A stretch of 19,322 bases of DNA from assembly GCA_964556705.1 (NCBI GenBank), contig CAZKXX010000076.1, forward strand, positions 1 through 19,322, in the 5' to 3' direction. Below, piece by piece: positions 6,293 through 12,678 of this stretch. The position numbers were made by a program, and so were the translations under genes. The notes beneath the pieces are model-generated. The model was given only the letters and a program-made list of their open reading frames with translations. It did no database searches and was not told the DNA's origin. Each line of letters opens with the position of its first letter. Positions within the stretch are counted from its first letter, which is position 1. The DNA is from CAZKXX01 sp964556705 (GTDB lineage Bacteria; Acidobacteriota; Terriglobia; UBA7540).

Positions 6293-8144
6293 CTTTGCTC
6301 CGGCACCACAGCTCAAAATTCACCAGCGCCCACAATTGTTTCTGCCGGTCGTGGACGCCGTCGAAGTGTTCCTGGAAGTAGCGCTCCATCGCCTCGCGGT
6401 TGAAGAAGCCGCGCGACTGCGCTTCCGGCGAGAACACCAGATCACCCACCAGCGACTTGAGCGACTTGCGAAACCACAAACCGACTGGCACGGCGAAGCC
6501 CACTTTGCGGCGGCGGAGCGTTTGCGGCGGCAGATGCGGTTTGAGCGCCTGCTTCAGAAGCACCTTGGTCCGAAAGCCACGGGCGAGCAGCCGGCTGGGA
6601 ATGCGCGCGGCGAGTTCCACCAGTTTGTGATCGAGGAACGGCTCGCGTTCCTCAATCGAAGCGGCCATGGTCATCTGGTCGCCGCGCAGCAGGAGGTTGT
6701 CGGGCAGCCAGACCTTCAGGTCGGCGTAGAGCATGCGCTTGAGCGGCGGCCGGTCCTTGACGCGTTCCAGATACTGCGCGAAGACGCGCGCCGGATGTCC
6801 CGGGTCCACTTGCTCGAGGAACTCGCGCGCAAAAAGCGCTTCACGCTCCGCGCGCGAAAACGAGGCGAACCAGGTGGCCGAGCGCTCCGCCTCGTCCGGA
6901 ATCGAAAGCGCTTCGAGCGCCAGCTTCACGCGCCGCTGCGCGTAGGGCAGCCAGCGCACGATGGCGCGCGTCATTTCCTGCGGCAGCGCGGAAACCAGTC
7001 CGGCGAGCCGGTCGGCGGCGTACTTGGGGTAGCCCGCAAAAAGCTCGTCTCCGCCTTCACCGGCCAGCACCACCTTCACGCTTTCCGCGGCGCGGCGCGC
7101 CAGGCGGTAGAGCGCCACATCGGAGGGCTCGGCCACCGGCTCGTCGCGAAATTCGATCAGGTTGGGAAGGTCTTCGGAAAGGTCGCGGGCGCGCAGCACG
7201 ACTTCGTGATGGTCGGTGCGAAAATGCCTGGCCACCAGCCGCGCGAAGGGAAGCTCGTCAAACTCCTTTTCTTCGAAGCCCACCGAAAACGTGCGCAGCG
7301 GCCGCGCGCCCTGCTCGGCCATGAAGGCGACGACCGCGGTCGAGTCCACGCCGCCGCTCAGAAAAACGCCCAGCGGCACGTCGGAAATCAGCCGCAGCCG
7401 AATCGACTCGCGCAGGTGCTCGACGACGGCGCGCGCGTATTCCTCGGCGCCGCGCGACTCCTCTTCTTCGGGCGGGACGTCCCAATAGGCCCGGACCCGC
7501 ACGCCCGAGGCATCCGCAATCAGCAGATGCCCGGGAAGCAGTTTTTCGACGCCGCGATAGAACGTCCCGGGAGCCGGAACGTAGCGAAAACCGAAAAAGT
7601 CGTACACCGACTGCGCGTCGAGTTCGAGCGGCTGCCGGCAGAGTTCGCGCAGCGCCCGAAGTTCAGACGCGAACACCAGCCTCCCCGGCTCCTGCCGGTA
7701 GAACAGCGGCTTCACGCCGATCCGGTCGCGCGCCAGCACCAGGCGGCGCGCGCGCCCGTCCCAGAGCGCAAACGCGAACATCCCGCGCAGGCGCTCGACA
7801 AAGTCCAGTCCTTCGTCCTCATACAGGTGAACGATCGCTTCGGTATCGCTCGAGGTGCGGAAGCGGTGGCCGCGCGCGCCGAGTTCCTCGCGCAGTTCAC
7901 GGTAGTTGTAGATCTCGCCGTTGAACGTGATCCAGAGCGTCCCGTCTTCGTTGGAAAGCGGCTGATGGCCGCCCGGAAGGTCAATGATGCTGAGGCGGCG
8001 ATTGCCGAGGCCCAGGTCGCCGTCCTGGTAGAATCCCTGGTCGTCCGGGCCGCGATGCGCCATGCGGTCCGTGGCCCGCTGGAGCGCCGCGCGGTCCACC
8101 GGCTCGCGCGTCCCGAAATTGTAAACGCCGCAGACGCCGCACAT
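6270..8144 (-). CDS. asnB: Asparagine synthase (glutamine-hydrolysing), exopolysaccharide-locus type
   Basis: A 624-residue amidotransferase. The start is fixed because Met is followed by the catalytic Cys2 (MCGVCGVY). The class II glutaminase domain (about 2-215) has MAHRGPDDQG (28-37), RLSIIDL (50-56), FNGEIYNY (74-81) and SSDTEA (98-103). The synthetase domain has the ATP PP-loop SGGVDST (263-269). The enzyme would use glutamine and ATP to amidate aspartate or, in polysaccharide loci, possibly a sugar acid; the latter is inference from neighbours. It is the first gene of the operon running through the four-helix-bundle, GT4 and methyltransferase genes. The bases just before ATG read CACCTCCTC, which resembles the anti-Shine-Dalgarno sequence rather than a ribosome binding site. 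The C terminus (RMASSE) and the stop codon come from a repeat, so the native end has probably been replaced. Confidence 0.93.
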   Translation of the reverse strand: MCGVCGVYNFGTREPVDRAALQRATDRMAHRGPDDQGFYQDGDLGLGNRRLSIIDLPGGHQPLSNEDGTLWITFNGEIYNYRELREELGARGHRFRTSSDTEAIVHLYEDEGLDFVERLRGMFAFALWDGRARRLVLARDRIGVKPLFYRQEPGRLVFASELRALRELCRQPLELDAQSVYDFFGFRYVPAPGTFYRGVEKLLPGHLLIADASGVRVRAYWDVPPEEEESRGAEEYARAVVEHLRESIRLRLISDVPLGVFLSGGVDSTAVVAFMAEQGARPLRTFSVGFEEKEFDELPFARLVARHFRTDHHEVVLRARDLSEDLPNLIEFRDEPVAEPSDVALYRLARRAAESVKVVLAGEGGDELFAGYPKYAADRLAGLVSALPQEMTRAIVRWLPYAQRRVKLALEALSIPDEAERSATWFASFSRAEREALFAREFLEQVDPGHPARVFAQYLERVKDRPPLKRMLYADLKVWLPDNLLLRGDQMTMAASIEEREPFLDHKLVELAARIPSRLLARGFRTKVLLKQALKPHLPPQTLRRRKVGFAVPVGLWFRKSLKSLVGDLVFSPEAQSRGFFNREAMERYFQEHFDGVHDRQKQLWALVNFELWCRSKGRMASSE

Positions 8145-8161
8145 GAGGAGGTGCCCGGTGT

Positions 8162-8226
8162 CGGGTGTCAGTTGTCAGGATCCCGAAGCCGCCAGGCCTG
8201 GCCCGACTCCGGGAGCCTGACACCCG
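8162..8226. repeat. Intergenic inverted repeat between asnB and the lipid kinase gene
   Basis: CGGGTGTCA (8162-8170) is exactly complementary to TGACACCCG (8218-8226). A second overlapping pairing joins GTCAGGATCCCG (8174-8185) to CGGGAGCCTGAC (8210-8221) with one mismatch. The element lies between two divergent genes, in the presumed promoter region of both. It could be a short dispersed palindromic element or a regulatory dyad. Confidence 0.55.
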
Positions 8227-8337
8227 CGTTAGCCCCGCGAGTGTAATCGAAAAGCCGGGGGAGGGAGACGGGAAAAACGGCGCGAGCGTTGCCGCTTGAC
8301 TCCCCGCGTCCGACTCTGCCATCTTGACCGCCGCGGC

Positions 8338-9231
8338 GTGAAGCTCACCGTGCTTTTCAATCCCGCGGCAGGACGTGGCCAGGCGCGGCGCGTGCTCGAA
8401 AGCGCGCGCGACGAGTGGCGTCTGCTCGCCGTTGAGGTGGTCGTCCGCGAGAGCCGCTCGCCCCAGCATCTGGTGGAGCTCGCGCGCGAAGCCGCGAGGG
8501 AAAAGCCCGCTTCGCTGGTCTCCGTGGGCGGCGACGGCACGCACCATCACGTTCTGAACGGCCTGCTCGGCAGCGACGTCCCGCTGGCGCTGATCTCGGC
8601 CGGAACGGGAAACGACCTTGCCGGCGGGCTCGGAATTCCGGCGGACGCGCGCAAGGCGGCGCGCGTGGCGGTCGGGGGCGCGTTGAGGCGGATGGACGTC
8701 GTGCGCGTCGGCAAGCGCCTTTGCGCGGGCGTGGCGGGCGCGGGCTTCGATTCCGTGGTCAACCGCTACGCCAACGAGAGCGTCACCTGGCTGCGCGGGC
8801 GCCCGGCGTATCTTTGGGCCATCCTCCGCTGCCTGGGACGCTCGCGCTCCAACCTGCTGCGCCTGGAAGCGGAGGGGCAGAGCTTCCGGGGCGAAGCGCT
8901 GTTTGCCGTGGTGGCGAACAACGCGCGTTACGGCGGCGGCGTGCGCATCACGCCCCGCGCCCGGCTCGACGACGGTCTGCTCGACGTCTGCATCGTCCCG
9001 CCGATGGGCCTGATGGAATTGCTGCGCTGGGTCCCGCGCGCCTACCGCGGCGAGCACCTGCGTCATCCGCGTGTCGTTTACTTCCAGACGACGCGAGTGA
9101 CGCTGGCTTCGGAGGATCGTTTGGAGCTTTTTGCGGACGGAGAATTCTTGCAGGAACTCCCGGCCACGCTGGAGGCGCTGCCCCGCGCGATCGCCGTGCG
9201 CGTGCCGCCGGGCTCACTGGAGACGGCCTGA
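8338..9231 (+). CDS. Diacylglycerol kinase-family lipid kinase (YegS/DgkB type)
   Basis: A 297-residue lipid kinase. The first strand runs into LFNPAAGRG (6-14). The nucleotide-binding GGDGT motif is at 64-68, with GTGNDLAGGLGIP at 89-101. The C-terminal half has NNARYGGG and PRARLDDGLLDVCIV, typical of DAGK_cat proteins with the YegS-like C-terminal domain. It would phosphorylate diacylglycerol or a related lipid at the inner membrane. GTG 8338 is chosen because the family begins within a few residues of the NPAAG strand; an in-frame TTG at 8296 would add 14 poorly conserved residues. No ribosome binding site is seen at either start. The gene is divergent from asnB and converges with the secreted-protein gene that ends at 9252. 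Confidence 0.88.
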   Translation: MKLTVLFNPAAGRGQARRVLESARDEWRLLAVEVVVRESRSPQHLVELAREAAREKPASLVSVGGDGTHHHVLNGLLGSDVPLALISAGTGNDLAGGLGIPADARKAARVAVGGALRRMDVVRVGKRLCAGVAGAGFDSVVNRYANESVTWLRGRPAYLWAILRCLGRSRSNLLRLEAEGQSFRGEALFAVVANNARYGGGVRITPRARLDDGLLDVCIVPPMGLMELLRWVPRAYRGEHLRHPRVVYFQTTRVTLASEDRLELFADGEFLQELPATLEALPRAIAVRVPPGSLETA

Positions 9232-9251
9232 ACACCCGCTGGCGCGCGCTG

Positions 9252-9686
9252 TCAGGGTTCTTCGTCTTCGGGCGGAATTCTCAAGTGGAAGACAATGCGG
9301 TTGCGGGGATCGACCTGGCTCAGTCTGCGGGCGCGCGAACTCACGCCCTGATAAGTGGCCTGCACTTCATAGTCGCGCGTCACTTCCAGTTCGGCAAAAA
9401 GGTATCGGCCTTCCCGGTCCGTGTACGTAGCGATCTTCTTTCCCGTGGTCAGGTCGGTGAGCGTCACCGCCGCGCCGTCGATGGGATTGTCGTCGCCGTC
9501 GAGCACGGTGCCGGAGAGTTGCTTCTGCGGCTTCTTTTCTTTTGCCGCCACCGGCAGGACGGCGAGCGCCACAACGAGGGAAACCACAACCAGTAGCAGC
9601 GCACCGCCGCGTCCGGCCTTTCGAACCGGCGCCACGGCAAGGCCCGCGATCGCTTCAGATTCACCAGGAGCCGTTTTCACTGTCAT
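9252..9686 (-). CDS. Secreted or membrane-anchored carboxypeptidase regulatory-like domain protein
   Basis: A 144-residue exported protein. Residues 28-47 are strongly hydrophobic after a basic KAGR stretch. They form a signal peptide or anchor with a plausible cut after VAA (48). The rest is one CarboxypepD_reg beta-sandwich: LSGTVLDGDDNPIDGAAVTL, then TYTDREGRYLFAEL and VQATYQG. Such single domains occur in extracytoplasmic proteins and next to TonB-dependent receptors, where their role is mostly structural. ATG 9686 is chosen because AGGA lies 5 bases upstream. It overlaps the zinc-ribbon gene by 26 bases in another frame, so translation is probably coupled. The open frame reaches further upstream only as a shadow of that gene. 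The specific function is unknown. Confidence 0.82.
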   Translation of the reverse strand: MTVKTAPGESEAIAGLAVAPVRKAGRGGALLLVVVSLVVALAVLPVAAKEKKPQKQLSGTVLDGDDNPIDGAAVTLTDLTTGKKIATYTDREGRYLFAELEVTRDYEVQATYQGVSSRARRLSQVDPRNRIVFHLRIPPEDEEP

Positions 9687-9843
9687 CTTCTTCCTCTTCC
9701 TCCGAAACGACATCCAGCTCCAGGGGATTCGTGTTGACGACTTCGAGTTCTGCGCCGCACTCGGGGCAGTCGAGCGTCTGGCCTTCTTCGACGTCATCCT
9801 CTTCGACGTCGATCGCCGCTTCGCACTCGGGACAGTAGGCCAT
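9661..9843 (-). CDS. LysW-like zinc-ribbon acidic small protein without the usual modified tail
   Basis: A 60-residue protein. Two CPEC knuckles (residues 4-7 and 26-29) form a zinc ribbon, followed by GAELEVVNTNPLELDVV and an acidic EEEEEDDSE stretch. This is the layout of LysW, the amino-group carrier protein of lysine or arginine synthesis in Thermus, Deinococcus and archaea. True LysW ends in EDWGE, whose terminal Glu accepts the substrate; this protein ends in NGSW, so carrier function is doubtful. No lysX, lysZ, lysY or lysJ homologue is in the window. GGGGGTG before ATG 9843 may serve as ribosome binding site. A sigma-70-like promoter sits at 9882-9910. The gene overlaps the following secreted-protein gene. 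Confidence 0.82.
   Translation of the reverse strand: MAYCPECEAAIDVEEDDVEEGQTLDCPECGAELEVVNTNPLELDVVSEEEEEDDSENGSW
9687..9696 (-). promoter_or_regulatory. Ribosome binding site embedded in the zinc-ribbon gene
   Basis: On the minus strand GAGGAAGAAG directly precedes ATG 9686, with AGGA 5 bases from the start. The same bases encode part of the Glu-rich tail of the upstream protein, so one stretch serves as coding sequence and as the start signal of the next gene. Confidence 0.65.
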
Positions 9844-9881
9844 AGAGCACCCCCGCGAACTTCGTGTCCTTCGATAGTCAA

Positions 9882-9910
9882 TCTGTAGTCGTTTCGCTGC
9901 GTGATGTCAA
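9882..9910 (-). promoter_or_regulatory. Sigma-70-like promoter for the zinc-ribbon gene pair
   Basis: On the minus strand a perfect TTGACA (9910-9905) is followed by a 17-base spacer and TACAGA (9887-9882). Transcription would begin near 9875, giving a leader of about 30 bases before ATG 9843. The -10 box matches consensus at only three positions, so the call rests mostly on the -35 box and the placement. Confidence 0.5.
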
Positions 9911-10073
9911 GCGTGCCCAATTGCCCCCGCTCGGCCTTTCGCGCGGTTCGTCACTCCCGGCGCGCCATTGACTCTTTCGGCGGTTCGCGAACTGGCTCTT
10001 TCCCCGGGAAGCCGGCGGGGTTACTCTGACGTGTCCCGCGCCGGCCTCCGACGCCGGCCGCCGAGGTGCCACG

Positions 10074-11252
10074 ATGCCGGAAAAGCTGCGCTTCGAAACT
10101 CTCGCCGTCCACGCGGGCGAAGCTCCCTGCCGCGTGACCGGCGCGCTCGACACACCCATCTACCAGTCCACGACGTTCGTTTCCGCCGATTCCGACGAGA
10201 TGGCCGCCGTGTACGGCGAAGAGAAATTCGGCTACATGTACACGCGCTACGGCAATCCCACGCTGCGCGCGCTCGAAGAAAAGGTGGCGGCGCTGGAAGG
10301 CGGCGAGGCCGCGCTCGCCTTCGCGAGCGGAATGGCGGCGATCTCCTCGGCGATTCTCGCTTACGTCCGCGGGGGCGACCACGTCGTCTCCTCGCGGTCT
10401 CTCTACGGCGCGGCACACCACTTCCTCGCCGAAAAGCTCCCGCGCTTCGGCGCGTCCACAACTTTCGTCGAGTCCACGCGCGTGGAGGATTTCGAGAAAG
10501 CCTTTCGGCCGAACACCAAGCTGCTCTACCTGGAGTCGCCGAGCAATCCCGTGCTCGAGGTGCTGGACCTCGCGGCGCTGGCGGCGCTGGCGCGGTCGCG
10601 CGGCATCCCTTCGATGATCGACAACACGTTTGCCAGCCCGGCGCTCCAGCAGCCGCTCAAGCTCGGCGTGACCGTTTCCGTGCATTCGGCGACGAAATAT
10701 CTCTGCGGCCACGGCGACGCGATGGGCGGGCTGGCCATCGGTCCGCGCGACTATATCGCGCAGCTTTCGCGCGACGTCCTGCGCGATTTCGGCGGCGTGA
10801 TGAGCCCCTTCAACGCCTGGCTCATCCTGCGCGGCATCCGCACGCTCCACCTGCGCATGCCCGCGCACTGCGCGAACGCGCAGAAGGTGGCCGAGTTTCT
10901 CGCCGCGCACCGGCGCGTCGAGCGGGTGAATTATCCCGGCCTCCCCTCGCATCCCGGCCACGAGCTGGCCAAAAAGCAGATGCGCGGCTTCGGAGCGATG
11001 ATCAGCTTTGAGGCGAAGGGCGGCTACGAAGCGGGCAAAAAGGTGATGGACCGCGTCAAGATTTTCGCGCGCGCCGCGAGCCTCGGCGACACGCGCTCGC
11101 TGATCGTCCACTCGGCTTCGACCAGCCATCGCGCGGTGCCGCGCGAGCAGCGGCTGGCCGTCGGCATTACCGACGGGCTGGTGCGGCTGTCAGTGGGCGT
11201 CGAAGCCGTCGAAGACCTCCTCGCCGACCTCGACCAGGCGCTGGCGTTCTGA
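10074..11252 (+). CDS. PLP-dependent Cys/Met metabolism enzyme (O-succinyl/O-acetylhomoserine sulfhydrylase or cystathionine gamma-synthase type)
   Basis: A 392-residue fold-type I PLP enzyme. It has YTRYGNPT (56-63), FASGMAAISS (83-92), IDNTFASP (182-189) with the Asp that pairs with the pyridine ring, and SVHSATKYLCGHGD (202-215) with the Schiff-base Lys208. HSASTSHRAVP near the C terminus is the substrate-carboxylate region. The family makes homocysteine or cystathionine from activated homoserine, or cleaves such compounds. The position that is Cys in methionine gamma-lyase (after SLYG, 109-112) is Ala here, which argues against that activity. MetZ-type sulfhydrylase is my first guess, but the subfamily is not settled. 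ATG 10074 has GAGGTG about 7 bases upstream. The stop lies 5 bases from the end of the convergent Crp/Fnr gene. Confidence 0.9.
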   Translation: MPEKLRFETLAVHAGEAPCRVTGALDTPIYQSTTFVSADSDEMAAVYGEEKFGYMYTRYGNPTLRALEEKVAALEGGEAALAFASGMAAISSAILAYVRGGDHVVSSRSLYGAAHHFLAEKLPRFGASTTFVESTRVEDFEKAFRPNTKLLYLESPSNPVLEVLDLAALAALARSRGIPSMIDNTFASPALQQPLKLGVTVSVHSATKYLCGHGDAMGGLAIGPRDYIAQLSRDVLRDFGGVMSPFNAWLILRGIRTLHLRMPAHCANAQKVAEFLAAHRRVERVNYPGLPSHPGHELAKKQMRGFGAMISFEAKGGYEAGKKVMDRVKIFARAASLGDTRSLIVHSASTSHRAVPREQRLAVGITDGLVRLSVGVEAVEDLLADLDQALAF

Positions 11253-11257
11253 GCCGG

Positions 11258-11962
11258 TTATTCGTCTCCCTCGGCTTCCGCCTTGAGCGCCTCGAGTTGT
11301 GGAATGAGGATTTTCTTCCCTTCCATCCGGATGAGCCCTTGCGCCTGAAAGCGGCTCAGGTTGCGCGAGACCAGTTCGCGCACCGTTCCGATATGGGCGG
11401 CGAGGTCCTGATGGCTGGAAGTGAGCGTCAACTCTACGCCGCGCGGGGTGCGTTTCCCGCGCCGCGCGGCCAGGCGCACCAGCAGTCGCGCCAGGCGGCG
11501 CCGCACGGTAGCGAAGGAAAGTTCCTCGATCACGCCCACCAGGCGCCTCAGCCGCGAGCCCAACACCTTCAGAACTTTCAAGGCCACCTCGGGGTGCTGG
11601 GTGCAGAGCGTCTGGAAATCGCGCTTGCTGACGAAGATAACGCTCGCCTCGCTGAGCGTCGCGGCTGAAGCCGGATAGGGCCCGCCATCGAATACCGGAA
11701 GCTCCGCGACCGAGCCGCCCGGACCTTCCACGGCCAGCACCTGCTCGCGCCCGCCCGCGGAAGTCTTGTAGATCTTCACGGCCCCCGACTCGATGACGTA
11801 GAGTCCTTCACAGGGCTCGCCTTCGCTGAAGATCAGCTTTCCGGCTTCCAGCTTGTGCGTCACGGCGCGCGCGGCCAGGAAATCGAGTTCGCGCTCCGAG
11901 AGGTCGGAAAAGATGGGCACTTTTTTGAGCGCCGCCGCGCGCGCGGCTTTGGCGTCCGCCAT
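11258..11962 (-). CDS. Crp/Fnr-family transcriptional regulator
   Basis: A 234-residue regulator. The cyclic-nucleotide-binding-like beta barrel spans about 15-130 (KLIFSEGEPCEGLYVIESGA, 42-61). A long dimerisation helix follows (about 125-150), then a winged helix with SHQDLAAHIGTVRELVSRNL (183-202) as helix-turn-helix. The phosphate-cassette region reads GGSVAELPVFDGGPYPASA (82-100). The Arg-Ser pair that holds cAMP in E. coli CRP is replaced by Ala-Ser, and no Cys cluster for an Fe-S centre is seen, so the effector is probably neither cAMP nor oxygen through Fnr chemistry. No ribosome binding site precedes ATG 11962, and a TACAAT box lies 7 bases upstream, so the mRNA may be leaderless. 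Its targets cannot be told; the gene is adjacent to, and convergent with, the Cys/Met enzyme. Confidence 0.9.
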   Translation of the reverse strand: MADAKAARAAALKKVPIFSDLSERELDFLAARAVTHKLEAGKLIFSEGEPCEGLYVIESGAVKIYKTSAGGREQVLAVEGPGGSVAELPVFDGGPYPASAATLSEASVIFVSKRDFQTLCTQHPEVALKVLKVLGSRLRRLVGVIEELSFATVRRRLARLLVRLAARRGKRTPRGVELTLTSSHQDLAAHIGTVRELVSRNLSRFQAQGLIRMEGKKILIPQLEALKAEAEGDE

Positions 11963-11968
11963 GGCGCC

Positions 11969-11974
11969 ATTGTA
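11969..11974 (-). promoter_or_regulatory. Candidate -10 box of the Crp/Fnr gene
   Basis: Read on the minus strand this is TACAAT, five of six consensus bases, ending 6 bases before the ATG at 11962. No good -35 box is found 16-18 bases upstream. If used, transcription would start at or next to the start codon. Confidence 0.35.
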
Positions 11975-12066
11975 CTCGGGAAATGCTCCGTCGGGCAGAA
12001 TGACCTGCCGCGTTTCCCGGCCCTGCTCGCAACTCCGGGGTGTAGAATCTTTCCGGAGTCAATGCG

Positions 12067-12585
12067 ATGGCCCGTTTATTCGTTCTCCTGCTCGCCGTCT
12101 TCTCGCTGCACGGAATCCACCGGGCAATGCCTTCGCTCCCGGAGCGTATTCCGTCGAGGTTCGATTTTTCGGGCCAAATCAGAGGATGGGAAGAACCGGA
12201 AATGCTGTGGGTCCTGCTCGCCGTGCAGGTGGGCGCGTCGCTGCTGATTCTCGCCATTCCTGCGCTCGGGCGGCGCGCGCCGGGCCTGGTGAATCTCGGC
12301 TGGCGCAGGCTGAGCGATTATCCGCCCGAAGCCCGCGAGCGGGTGATGCCGCTGCTCTCCGACCTGTGCGGCTGGATGGCGGCCCTGTTCAGTTTCCTCT
12401 TTGCCTCGATCATTCGCGACCTCATTCGCGCAGGGCTCGACTCGACAGCGCGGCCCACACCCTGGTCGCTCCCCGTGTTCCTCGTGGGGATGATTGCGAT
12501 TGTCATCGACTACGTCCGCCGCATGGATCGTGCCGCAAAGAAGAGTGATGCCCAAGCGCCGGAAGCCTCGCTCGAAGGTTACTGA
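12067..12585 (+). CDS. DUF1648-type small membrane protein
   Basis: A 172-residue inner-membrane protein. LPERIPSRFDFSGQIRGW (residues 19-36) is the DUF1648 signature, as in the N-terminal part of SdpI-like immunity and signalling proteins. Hydrophobic segments are visible at about 1-14, 46-65, 103-117 and 137-153, so up to four membrane spans. No function can be assigned from this. ATG 12067 is supported by CGGAG 8 bases upstream; another ATG at 12062 is out of frame. TAGAAT at 12043-12048 could be its -10 box, without a clear -35 partner. It is divergent from the Crp/Fnr gene, about 100 bases apart, so that regulator could act here; this is inference. The glycosidase-like lipoprotein gene follows after 93 bases. 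Confidence 0.75.
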   Translation: MARLFVLLLAVFSLHGIHRAMPSLPERIPSRFDFSGQIRGWEEPEMLWVLLAVQVGASLLILAIPALGRRAPGLVNLGWRRLSDYPPEARERVMPLLSDLCGWMAALFSFLFASIIRDLIRAGLDSTARPTPWSLPVFLVGMIAIVIDYVRRMDRAAKKSDAQAPEASLEGY

Positions 12586-12678
12586 GCGCGTCCCCCGTTG
12601 TAGCCAGCGACGTTCTGTCTCTTGTTTCCCTTGCGCACGGAGGGTAGGCTGAGCCCGGGTTATTCTTCTGGGGGACCC

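Noticed and set aside
8151..8222. Small plus-strand frame with GAGGAGG upstream, in the asnB/lipid-kinase gap
   Set aside because: It is about 22 codons long and consists mostly of the inverted repeat, with no hydrophobic or conserved features.
6240..8246. 668-codon plus-strand open frame opposite asnB
   Set aside because: The minus-strand asnB is unmistakable. The plus-strand translation is rich in Arg, Gln and His with no domain, as expected for an antisense frame of a high-GC gene.
7981..9066. Minus-strand frame spanning the start of asnB and the lipid kinase gene
   Set aside because: It runs antisense to the kinase and out of frame with asnB, and shows no protein-like motif.
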